Positions 11,073-21,313 of a stretch of DNA of 64,000 bases are shown in pieces; position 1 is the stretch's first letter, and each line of letters opens with the position of its first letter. Source of the DNA: Pascua guehoae (Eukaryota > Basidiomycota > Tremellomycetes > Trichosporonales > Trichosporonaceae); assembly GCA_001600415.1 (NCBI GenBank), contig BCJX01000016.1:163878-227877 (forward strand). Reading direction: 5' to 3'. Both the position numbers and the translations under genes were made by a program. Below the pieces are notes generated by a model. The model saw only the letters and a program-made list of their open reading frames with translations, was not told where the DNA came from and made no database searches.

Positions 11073-11395
11073 CTACTGTTTCTTCTCCTCGTAGTACAGC
11101 GCACGGACGAAAATGTGCCCGCACCAGATGCAGTAGACGCTGCGCTGGTCCATGCCGAGGCGGACGGCGCAGTTTTCTGTTTGGCAAGTGTCAGCCAAGT
11201 GTACGAAAATGGAAAACAAAGAGGAGTTGGAGTGGAGATGGAAGCAAGAGGTTGCAGGATTGCAAGGTTTCGCCTGCGCCACAGAACGCCTTTGGCCGAC
11301 TCACTTTCGGCATTCTCGCCCTTGCGGTCGCCTGGGCACTCGCGCACGTATTTCTCCATGAGCTTGGTCTGCGTCTGCTGTGCCGGGGGTGCCAT
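11073..11395 (-). CDS. Small cysteine-rich putative zinc-binding protein, family copy C (64 aa)
   Basis: Exons (-): 11395-11305 and 11176-11073; donor GTGAGT, acceptor AAACAG, phase 1, intron 128 nt with a CTGAC branch site. Core residues C20, G22, R24, G26, N28, C33, R36, C46, C49 give C-x12-C-x2-R-x9-C-x2-C. The N-terminus is Gln/Thr-rich and the C-terminus is charged (E-E-K-K-Q). This is the best-formed copy: a clear TATA about 145 nt upstream, a CT-rich leader and a start in a good context. The split codon lies two residues before the second core Cys, as in copies A and D. Confidence 0.7.
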
Positions 11396-12773
11396 GGGTT
11401 TGGTGGGGGTATGCGATCGGTGGCGTGTGCGAGAGGACGGCGGGGTTGATCGGTGTCTGTGTGGCTCGGTAGCAGAGAATGTGATAGTGACGGCAGAGAA
11501 ACTGGCTCAGAGACACATGATACATGCTCAGCGGGAGTCATATATACCCTCTCTGAACAATAGCGAGCAGAGCACACAGTACACCCCTCTCCCCACCGGG
11601 AGCAGTGCGTCACGGCTTCACTTTGACCCATTGTTGCTTGTGGCTGTGTGTAGTGTGTGATGTGGCTTGTTTGGTGTGCGCTTGTGACATGTGGCAGTGC
11701 ATGTTGCTGTCCTTTGGGTCCTTTGTACTTGTCCTCATCCGCCACACAGTAGCTCCTTCTTATCTTCTCATCGCACAGGTGGTGTCAGTTCTCCATGGGG
11801 CAAGGTTTGGCCAGCGTCTTTATTGTCAGTCGGTTGGTTGTGTTGGAACGCGTCAGCTGGCATGCTTCGTGCTTTGTTCACCGACAGCGCAACCCCATCG
11901 TCATCTCAGAAGCTTGTTGTTGCCGCCAGGTGCTGCACCACTGCCATGTGACTCGATCGTGTGCGTCCGTGTCCACGGTGCCAAGCATCGTGAGGCGTGG
12001 TGATGAGGAAGGGTGGGGCCAACACTAACACCATGACACCAAGTGCCACTCGCCACTTGCTACGACGACCCGACTATCGCCATGCAGGGCCCGCCACGCC
12101 CACCCACGATCTCATCTTGCCACCCTTTGCTCGCGTGCTGCTGCCTCAAAAAAGATACAGCACTGGCGCGTGTTCGATTCTTCGACGAGCCCAATTGTCT
12201 ACTGCTGTTTCCTGAGCCGTGGAATCCTAGCTGCAGTCGCTGACGTGAGAATGGTTCCTATGGATGTGCTGCTGTGCCTTCGCGCGCTTCACAACGCCTA
12301 CTAGCCTGCCTGACTTTACGGTGGGGTGGGTATCGCTACCAAGGGCAACCTACTCGAGACCACATGTCCTCAGGCTGTACATTGGAAGTGCAGTGAGCAG
12401 CGTGAGGTTCGGTTGGAAGTGAGAACGTCAGAGCCTGCTGTGTTTGCCACCTCCCTGCGTTTGTCCCTGCTTGTACTGACGGAGCACACCCACCGTTGCC
12501 CGTGTATTAAACGCATGCATAGGAGGTGAACTGCATTATGACGAGGTTGCGCGCATTACAGCACCGTGAATTATTTTGCTGTAAAATAATAGTAGTAATA
12601 CGAGTAGTAGTGACTGTGAGACCTAAACCCAACGTGATGCTTGAGGATGGAAATCGAAAGGGTGGATGCCACTTTGCGAGGCCGGCTCGCCCGCTCGGGG
12701 GTGATGCTGGTACGTGCGATTGATGCGTTATAGTTGGTTCGTGCGTCCGTCATGTCGCGCATGTCGGGGCGTG
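11396..12773. other. Spacer between cysteine-rich copies C and D
   Basis: Holds the copy C promoter; otherwise no gene recognised. There is an AT-rich patch at 12560-12620. Confidence 0.5.
11540..11546 (-). promoter_or_regulatory. TATA box of cysteine-rich copy C
   Basis: The sequence reads GGGTATATATGAC on the minus strand about 145 nt before the ATG at 11395, with a pyrimidine-rich leader between. Confidence 0.55.
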
Positions 12774-13002
12774 TCAGACGCGGACGCTCTTGCAGTCGCC
12801 GCAGAACCAGCACGTAAGGCGGCCGTCGTGCACCAGTCGCCACCAGCATACGCCTGTACAATGTCAGCTAATGCCCCCCGATGATGCTTGTTGGCTCAAC
12901 CGTGCGCCGCGGCCGGCGCCGGCGGTTCAACTCTTACTCACGCCCGGCATTGACACCCAGACGGTCACCGTGGCAGTGGGGCGTCACAGAGATGCTCAGC
13001 AT
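12774..13002 (-). CDS. Small cysteine-rich putative zinc-binding protein, family copy D (46 aa)
   Basis: Exons (-): 13002-12942 and 12853-12774; donor GTGAGT, acceptor GTACAG after a CTGAC branch site, phase 1, intron 88 nt. Core residues C10, G12, R14, G16, N18, C23, R26, C35, C38 (plus C41) give C-x12-C-x2-R-x8-C-x2-C. It is the shortest member, ending five residues after C41. The resemblance to copy C in the first exon (C-x-G-D-R-x-G-x-N-A) is the clearest pairwise match in the cluster. No function can be assigned. Confidence 0.65.
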
Positions 13003-14935
13003 GTTGACCGGGGTCGTGGGCGAGATGAACGTGGTGGTGCTCGTAAAGAGGGGCCGGTGCGCAAAGCTGGCAATGGTAATGATTGTGGGTGGCGTGGTGG
13101 CGTGGTGGGGGGTGGGTGAGGATGCGGCGGGCCGCTCTAACTGGGGAAGAAGTCGGCGACACCGACGACGTCGACGCGGATTATGTATCGCGCCTGCCCC
13201 GGGTCATGGGCATTGCATGGGATCAATCCTGGTGGAAAGAGGGGTGCAACAAGGCAGACGCGAACGGCGCTAGCAGCTACTGTAGTGCTCCACAAAAACA
13301 ATGTACAACCCCCACCGGCCCACCGGCCCACCTGGCCACCGCATGCCCCGCACGCCACCACGCCAGCAATGCTCTACCCACGGTACATGCAGTCCCTGCT
13401 CTGCTTCCGCCCCACAGATCTCCCGGGATCTAGCCTCCAGAGCTCGAGAGATACACATGGGGATGTCGTGTGACCTGGCGGCGCGGCGGCGACGTGGTGG
13501 GCCCCAGTGGCCAGTGGCAAGTGGCAAGATGGCGATGACGCGTACCCCCACCGAAACCGAAATGGGTTTGTCACCGTGGGTGGGTGGTGACACGGCGATC
13601 GTTGACCGAGATCGCGTCGGTACATCCACTTCCGAGATACCAATATACCCAAGATCCTCCAGGCAAGTCATCACCCGCCCCGCCACCGCATCGCGGCAGG
13701 ATGCGAGATGCATCGTCGTGAGTGCGCGAGTATGTGCGAGGACACATGAACACATGACCTGTGCACAAACACAATGTGTGAGCACTACAAGATCACTTGT
13801 AATGGAATCATGGCGAACTCGGGATGTGAGACGTCGCCTGTTGTCGTGTGCCCCGAATTCGACGTGGTCCTGGGCTCTGAGATCATCTTCCAGCGCATCG
13901 TACTGCACGATTCCGTTGCGGCGCATTGTACTTTGTCGCAGCCTGGTCGTGATCTAAGCCTAGGTTGCAGGCCTGTCCCATTAGCCTCGGCAAATGAGCA
14001 GCCATGATTGTCGATCTTGACCAGCAAAGTCCAGCGTGATCTCGTGGTTTATGGCGGCGTCGCACCACTTGTATTGTTGTTATGGCCGTGCCAGAGTGTC
14101 ACCAGAGTTGCAGTGTTGGTGTGCTGTTTGTTGACGCCTAACGAGTAAAGCGACAAGTCTTCATGCTTGATGGCCGAGATGGCTGTAGTGCAACCGAGCG
14201 CTGCACAGAGCTGCAGGTAGCTAGCTGTACGGAACGAGTGGCGATGGTTGTCACCCCGACATGAGCTTGCAACGGCCCGTGCTATATACAACTATGCTCT
14301 TCTCTTCCATGCATGATCCACGAGCTGTTCATGAAAGCTTGGCATGCATGGGTTGGTAACATGGAGAGCGATGGACTTGTCGTGGGAGGTTGGAGAATAC
14401 TATCTCGGACAGACGAAGTCTCATCTGTGGTGATGTGAACTGCGACAGTACCTGCGAAGATGATGACGGCCGCGTGCTCATTGACGACTCTCGTTACTAC
14501 CCATGCTGGATTACAACACCCTCATTGTGGCGTGTGACGAAATCCTCAAAGTCGCGCCTCTCAACGACTCGCGAGTCCGCGAGGGGCGGGTTGCGCAGGT
14601 GCCAACGCCTGTCGTTGTCCGGATGTCGCAGCTTTGGCTGTCATTGATCTACCGTGGCCATCTGACGTTCATCAAGCCCATGTGCAAGGCTTGCAGCACG
14701 CTACCAAAATGTATCGGTCGCCCGTTCCATATGCACGTGATGACGCTGAGCCTCCCCGCATGAGAGCCGTATCAAGATATGAAGGTCATTGAGGACCGAT
14801 CTCATGGAGAACCTCGCCAGGGAGATCCACTGCTTGCAATAGGGTGCTTGAAACGGCACCGAGATAGCCAGACGCGCAGCAGCAGCAACCGACAGAGATG
14901 AAATGCTACATTGCAATGTTTGTCTCGCCGCCTCG
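13003..14935. other. Intergenic region between the cysteine-rich cluster and TTI2
   Basis: No firm gene apart from the tentative small frame at 14503-14763. Other short frames do not show matching splice sites or the family motif. Confidence 0.5.
14503..14763 (+). CDS. Tentative small protein, 86 aa
   Basis: An ATG-started frame with C/G-biased third positions over its first half and a protein-like composition. It ends with a Cys group (C-K-A-C-S-T-L-P-K-C). An in-frame stop lies shortly upstream, so no longer single-exon form exists. I do not recognise it. It is not aligned with the cysteine-rich cluster, because its cysteine spacing differs. It could be an unrelated small gene, an exon of an unseen gene or chance. 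Confidence 0.25.
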   Translation: MLDYNTLIVACDEILKVAPLNDSRVREGRVAQVPTPVVVRMSQLWLSLIYRGHLTFIKPMCKACSTLPKCIGRPFHMHVMTLSLPA

Positions 14936-16466
14936 TCAAGCAGCCAACGGCGCTACAAGAGGAGCAAATGCCTGGGGGTCAAGGGCGACGAGCGATGCAA
15001 GCTCGTCCTGGTGGGTTAGGTCGACATCAGGCGTATTACCCACCTTGCGGACAGAGGGGCACTGAACCTCAAGCTCAGCGATGACTTCGCGAATGAGAGT
15101 CTTTGTCTCCACCGCGCGAGCTTGCAGTTAGCTATGGCTCCATGGCGTCGATCTCGAACTTACAGTTTGATCCCTCACTTGCCCTGTCTCCGAGCTGCAC
15201 CCACAGCCGTGCGAGGACGTCGAGAATCTGACCTCGCCAGCGGGGCGCGCGGCCGGTTTCCCGAACAGCGCGGAGAACGGCCAGTAGAGCGGCGAGGTTG
15301 GCGACGAAGAGGGGTAGTTGCCCTGCGGTTGGAGGATATTGGAGTGGTTCCAGGAGGGCGGGAATGATACTCTGGATAGTGTCAGCTACATCGTCGAGGA
15401 CGACGACTCTGTAGCTCACCTTGAGCCATCGCACGATGCCTGTACCGAGCACACTGCACATTGCCTCGACATTCTTTGCAATGTCAATGAGGACACCTCT
15501 CCCCTTATCCCCACTGGGCGCGTACGCCCATCCCGCGACGAGGGCATTCTCCACAATGTCGGTGTACGCCTGTGCCCGCTTTTCTCCCTTCATTCCCCCG
15601 GCCACCAACAAAGCCGCGGGGAGGACATCCTGGAGCGGCGGATCATTGTGCAGGGAGAGCGAGTGCACGAGACTCTTGATGAGCAACGCATCGAGTCCGC
15701 GCCGTGCAAGCTCGGCAGGATCGATACGCCCCACCCATCCACGGAGGACCCACGCCCCACGCTCGCGCCACATGGGCTCCCAGTCGTCCATCATCGAGAG
15801 CGTCGGCGGCAGGAGGCTGGGTATGGCGCGCTCGAGCGCACCATCATCGAGCGCATGCGCCGCCCAACGAAGTGCGTTGTGGCACCCCCACCCAGCTCCC
15901 GACTTCCATGCCTGTGCTTCATGCAGGTCGGATAGAGCTTCGTTTCCTCCTGCTGGTCGTGCACGGGCGTGCATCGAAGTCGAGAGGGAAGGATGCGCGG
16001 AGAACAGGTCCCGCAGCGTGTGTGAGAGAAGGTATTCTCCCAGGCGTGCGCGGTCCGCATGCGATGTGATGCCGTCTACTTGCCTGCACAGTGCTGGAGA
16101 TGTCCAAGCGTCCTCGCCATAGAGGCGTACTACCGAGGAGAGGATGACTGCCTGGTCGTCAAAGGGGACGAGGTCCCATGCTGGGGTTTCGACGCCCGCC
16201 TGGATCGATTCTAGCGTCGCCGAGGCATGGGTGCGATATGAGTCGACAATTTCAATGGCTGGAGTGTGAGCTCAGCGGGAAGTTCGGGGGAGCTCACGTC
16301 GATCCTCATTCAGGAAGGAAGGAAGGAGGTCTTCGGGGAGTGCGAGCTTGGCAGAGAGTGCGCGGAGCGTAGCAGCGAGCTCGGGTGCAGACGTGGGTAT
16401 CAAAGGTACCTCGTCGCGAGTCACCCTGGCGGGCTCTTGGTCTTCAATTTCTTCAATGATGGCCAT
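14936..16466 (-). CDS. TTI2: TELO2-interacting protein 2 homologue (Tti2), TTT complex
   Basis: Exons (-): 16466-16298, 16258-15420, 15371-15179, 15120-15044, 15007-14936; 449 aa. Introns are 39, 48, 58 and 36 nt; the 48-nt and 36-nt introns keep the frame open, so retention cannot be excluded by frame alone, but both have good donor, branch and acceptor sites. The alpha-helical pattern, with a segment reading S-L-V-H-S-L-S-L-H-N-D-P-P followed by D-I-V-E-N-A-L and V-R-W-L-K, matches what I know of the Tti2 family. Tti2 acts with Tel2 and Tti1 to mature PIK-related kinases (TOR, ATM/ATR types) with Hsp90. It is divergent from COG1. Length fits the family. Confidence 0.7.
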
Positions 16467-16711
16467 GGTGAGATGAGAGGTGTTGAACAGATAAACTGTC
16501 GTTGTGTCACTGTTCACAACATTCGTTTCCATGAGCGTCATGATCGTTCTCCAAGTCCAAGTCACGTGCTAGCTTGGAACAACTTTCCCACGGTGACCTA
16601 ATCCCAGCCTGGCTGGGGAGGCTGTGACGGCCGTGATCGACACGTCGTGACGTTTGAGTTGGTTGACCCATATCTCCCGTATCCAGCATCAACTGACGAC
16701 CTCGAAACACG
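16467..16711. promoter_or_regulatory. Shared divergent promoter of TTI2 and COG1
   Basis: Only 245 nt separate the two start codons, so regulatory elements for both genes must lie here or within the genes. No TATA box is evident, as usual for housekeeping genes. Confidence 0.6.
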
Positions 16712-19629
16712 ATGGCGACGACGACGCCGCGGAGGCCCTCCTCGGCCTCCCAGTCCCTGTACGGAACGACGCCCTCGACGTCGGCCGGCCCGTCTCGGCG
16801 CTCGATGACCCCGCGTATGGGGACGCCGGGGGCGAGTGCCCAGCGCTTTACGCGGCGGCCGTCGGCGTTCTCAACGCTCCGCTCGCCGTCGCAGGGCAGC
16901 AGTATGAGCGGTACGGGAAAGAGGAGAGGATATGGTGCGCCGAAAGACGACCGCGACTGGGCGGGCATGGAGCCGGATGAGGTGTTCCGCAGACTGCCTG
17001 TGAACGAGGTCAAGCGTGTCGAGAGCAAGATGAGGTGCGTCGTGTGCCTCTGTTCCAGTTCCAGATTGAGGATGCTGACAGGCAGGGTGGATGCACTCAA
17101 CAAGCAGTCAGAGTTGAGGTCTATGGTCGGGTGGGTGCTTTCCAGACCGTAATCTCCAAGCACTAACGTCCAGAACACGCTACCGTGATCTCCTGACGTC
17201 GGCGTCGCAGATTACCGCGCTGCACGAGTCGTCCCTACGCCTGTCTGAGGGACTGCGCACCGTGGCTGCTGCATGCGAGAACCCAACAGAGCTGCCGGCC
17301 GACACCGAGTCTGAACCTGGCGATGAGGGCACGACCGCGATGCTCCCCGTCGCGGCTCACATGAAGCTACTTCTGGACGCACCAGAGGGTAGGTACAAGT
17401 TTCAGAAGGCCTGTAACCTAACGTGCAGCACTGTACACACATCTGGCACACCATGCGTACCTCGACGCCGCGTTCCTGTGGCTCGTCTCTCGCGTTGTCA
17501 AGGAGGGATTGGCGGCGACACCAGAGGACGTGTTGCGGCCGTATACCCCGCTCCTGCAGAAGCAGTGGGAGGTGCTGTTACCATTCCGCAACCAGATTGT
17601 ACAGCGCGCCACAGTCGCACTGCGTACGCGGGATAAGCTTGATACGCGGACCGTCAGCGACACACTACTCGCTATCATTCTCCTCGACTCGCTGCCACTG
17701 TCGGAAGCGCTCGATTTGCTTCTTTCGCAGCGGCTGCGCACCCTGCGCGACATTCTCTCCAATGTCCAGCTCAAGCGGGCGCGCCGCATGTCCAAGGTCG
17801 ACCCTACGACGCGCGAGGCTACCCTTCCGCGCGAGGACATTACGCATGCCATTGGAGAGGCTGTTCAGTCGCTTCTCGACGCAGTCACGCTCGCCAAGGG
17901 CGTGTTTGAGGTCAAGCGCAAAGTCAAGGGCGACGGCGAGAGCATGCTGGCTGAATCCATCCGGCTTGTCCAAGAAGGCGAGACGGTGCGTACCGTGTCG
18001 TCGCAGCCGACGCCGATGCGGTCAAAGGGCCACCAGCGTCGTGCGTCCAGACTCGCATCCATCTCGCTGCCGCTCCCACCACGACTAGGACCTACCCTCA
18101 ACTCGCCGCCAGTGTCGACGCCACGCGTCATCCAGGCGCTGCCGTCCTCTCAGATCCTCCTCCGCTACCTCCCCGCACCGATCACTGGCTTTACACCATT
18201 TATCACACCGTCACCTACTCCCGTGCTCGCAGACAAGCTCGGCCCATGGCAAGCATCAGCCGTTGAGTTGTTGCGAGAGTCTGTCCCGGCGTGGCTTGCA
18301 GGTCTCCACTCTGTGTCCGACCTGTGGGCGGTGCGGTCTGCGATGCGTGACTTGCTAGGTGACAGCGCGTTTGAGAAACAGATCAACGCCGCGCTCGAGT
18401 CCGAGTGGGCGACGCGCGTCCAGGCTATCTGGACGGCCAAGCTCGACGTCCTCGTCCGGTCGGCCGAGAGTGCACTCAAGCGTGCCGGCGACCAGATCCG
18501 CTCGGGAGAAGAGACGCAAGATAATGTGCCCGAGCACTTCATGTTTTCTGACATTGACTTTCCATCCACGGTCGCCATGGGTGCGGGGAACACGGCCGTG
18601 TTTGACACGTTTCTCAGCACACTGCGGCAGCGTGCGGCATTCCGGACCCCGCTGCTGGACGACGTGCTCGGCGTGCTGGAGAGCGCGGCGACGGACATTA
18701 ATGCCGACCTCGCCGACCTGCCGGCGAGCCTGTACGATGACTATCGTTCAAAGGTGACCCACGCGCTGGACGCGCTCGTCGACGTCCTCGGTGACGTGCT
18801 CGCTGCGGTCGGTGGCCACCGTGACGCGACGGGCAGTGTCGAGGCCGAGCTGTTCATTGGCCGCGTCGCGCTGTACCTCGTCCACACGTCGCGTTTCCTA
18901 TCGGATTTGATTGGGGATACGGGCGTGGACCTTGAGCCCGTCAAGACGCAGCTCATGGAGATTCACGCCAACAGTACCATCCAGTGGCAGGGCAAGACGG
19001 TCGCCACCGCAGTCGAGACTGTGTACCCTCTCTTCCACGAGCACCGCGGCGAGGAGCAGATCCGCGCAACATGGCAGGGCCCCGCGCCGACACAGCCGAG
19101 CGCAGCTATCATCACGGCGCTCACGCAGCTCGTCGCGGCCGTCCGCCGCCTGGGTATCCCGGCCAGCGTCGGCGTCGCGCTCCCGACCGTCCCCAGCCTC
19201 GTCGGCGCGTTCTGCGACGAGGTGCGCGATCTTGAGGGGTGGGACACCCAGACGGGCGCGGGCGCCGCCCAGGCTGCCGTCGACCTCGGCTTCCTCGCCC
19301 TCCTTAACGGCGCAGACCCCGCATCCACACCATCCGTGCAGCAGCTCATCGCCTCCCTCCCGCCCGCCTTTGACTCGTTCAAGGCCGACCTCCCAGCAGT
19401 CCTCAACGAGGCCCTCCGTCGTTCCCAGCTCGTCCTCTTCCCCCTTACCCAGCACCTGCCCGCGGTCGCAAAGGAGAAGCGCCACGGCCCAGACGGGCGG
19501 ACCGCAGCGCTCCTCCGCCTCGGCGCGCCAGCCCTCGCTGGTCGCGCCGGCGGTGTGGGCGAGTTTAAGAGTCCCATTGCGGTTGCACGGCCTGGCAAGC
19601 GCTTTGGCCTGTTGTCTATTGTTGCGTAG
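16712..19629 (+). CDS. COG1: Conserved oligomeric Golgi complex subunit 1 (COG1)
   Basis: Exons 16712-17034, 17086-17130, 17174-17388 and 17429-19629; 927 aa; introns 51, 43 and 40 nt. After a Ser/Thr/Pro-rich start (about 75 aa), the Vps51/COG1 N-terminal coiled-coil motif is clear: D-E-V-F-R-R-L-P-V-N-E-V, then S-E-L-R-S-M-V-G and, across the second intron, T-R-Y-R-D-L-L. The long C-terminal exon is helical, as in this family. COG1 belongs to lobe A of the COG tethering complex, which acts in retrograde traffic within the Golgi. Length is typical. Confidence 0.88.
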
Positions 19630-19868
19630 GCGACGGGCAGTCGACCTGTTGTCTATTAGGGTGCAGAGTGCTAGTTGTCGGAGCAGTGGACGTTGCAGAA
19701 GTGGCGCAAGATGAAGCCAACTATGCCTGGTTGCGCGTGCAGTGTAGAAGTAGAATGCGGTAGAGACGCTCCAATGCATGGGTCTATTGATGCAGGGTAG
19801 TAGTACAAACACTTTGACGGTCCCTCCGGCCCCTCCTTTATCTCGGCAGCGCGTGTCCGCGTGCACAC

Positions 19869-20416
19869 CTATGTGGCGTGCTTGATGGCAACCGTGTTGA
19901 CGACGGCGGCAATCTTTGCCTCGCGCACGTCGGGCACCTTGAGCTGGTTCATCTCCCCGAGCTTGTACACCTGGAGGTCAGCGCTGGACAACATCTGCAC
20001 TCTGGCACCTGCACCAACTGGCCCAGCTTTCCTCAAACTCGGCCCCCTCGGCCCCTCGCTTGGCTCACCTTGTCAATCCGGCCCCAGTCGGGCTTGTCCA
20101 CCTCATCCAACGTGCCCACGGCCATGAGCTCGCCCTCGACCACCTTGTCAATCGACGCCCACACGTCGGCCTCGCTCGCGGCCCCGTCGCTAAAACGCAC
20201 CACGACGAGGCGCGTCGTCGCGTCGCCCACGCCGTGGCGGCGGATCGCGTCTGTAATGTTGTTGTTGGGGTTGAGGGCCAGGAGCACCTCGGAGTGCAGG
20301 TTGTGTGTCGATGTCTTTGGGGCGGGTGGGGCCGGGAGCGTCGCGGTGGCCACGGACGGCATCGAGGTGAGGAGTGCCGCGAGGATGCCTGTCATGAGGT
20401 GCTGTTTCGAGACGAT
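19869..20416 (-). CDS. CGI121: KEOPS/EKC complex subunit Cgi121, 5' end lost in gap
   Basis: Visible exons (-): 20416-20069 and 19994-19869 (intron 74 nt, donor GTGAGC). The frame begins after a CACCCCAG acceptor, so at least one upstream exon lies in or beyond the 767-base gap. The family motif H-S-E-V-L-L-A-L-N-P-N-N-N-I followed by D-A-I-R-R-H-G is distinctive, as is the C-terminal L-Q-V-Y-K-L segment. Cgi121 binds the Bud32 kinase in KEOPS, which makes the t6A modification of tRNA and affects telomeres. There are 157 residues visible; the full protein is usually about 180-220. Confidence 0.82.
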
Positions 20417-20546
20417 CTGGGGTGGGTTAGTTTGGGCTTACGCGCGGGGGTCAAGTGTTGGACGTGGTGGTGGACGTTGGGGGACACGGCGGAGGGGTGG
20501 TGTGGAGGAGAATAGACCAACAACAGGACCCACAAGCCCAGCTCGA

Positions 20547-21313
20547 NNNNNNNNNNNNNNNNNNNNNNNNNNNNNNNNNNNNNNNNNNNNNNNNNNNNNN
20601 NNNNNNNNNNNNNNNNNNNNNNNNNNNNNNNNNNNNNNNNNNNNNNNNNNNNNNNNNNNNNNNNNNNNNNNNNNNNNNNNNNNNNNNNNNNNNNNNNNNN
20701 NNNNNNNNNNNNNNNNNNNNNNNNNNNNNNNNNNNNNNNNNNNNNNNNNNNNNNNNNNNNNNNNNNNNNNNNNNNNNNNNNNNNNNNNNNNNNNNNNNNN
20801 NNNNNNNNNNNNNNNNNNNNNNNNNNNNNNNNNNNNNNNNNNNNNNNNNNNNNNNNNNNNNNNNNNNNNNNNNNNNNNNNNNNNNNNNNNNNNNNNNNNN
20901 NNNNNNNNNNNNNNNNNNNNNNNNNNNNNNNNNNNNNNNNNNNNNNNNNNNNNNNNNNNNNNNNNNNNNNNNNNNNNNNNNNNNNNNNNNNNNNNNNNNN
21001 NNNNNNNNNNNNNNNNNNNNNNNNNNNNNNNNNNNNNNNNNNNNNNNNNNNNNNNNNNNNNNNNNNNNNNNNNNNNNNNNNNNNNNNNNNNNNNNNNNNN
21101 NNNNNNNNNNNNNNNNNNNNNNNNNNNNNNNNNNNNNNNNNNNNNNNNNNNNNNNNNNNNNNNNNNNNNNNNNNNNNNNNNNNNNNNNNNNNNNNNNNNN
21201 NNNNNNNNNNNNNNNNNNNNNNNNNNNNNNNNNNNNNNNNNNNNNNNNNNNNNNNNNNNNNNNNNNNNNNNNNNNNNNNNNNNNNNNNNNNNNNNNNNNN
21301 NNNNNNNNNNNNN
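20547..21313. other. Assembly gap (767 N)
   Basis: Unresolved bases. They hide the first exon(s) and promoter of CGI121. The real length may differ. Confidence 0.99.

Noticed and set aside
18898..19866. Minus-strand 322-codon frame opposite COG1
   Set aside because: Antisense of a well-supported COG1 exon.
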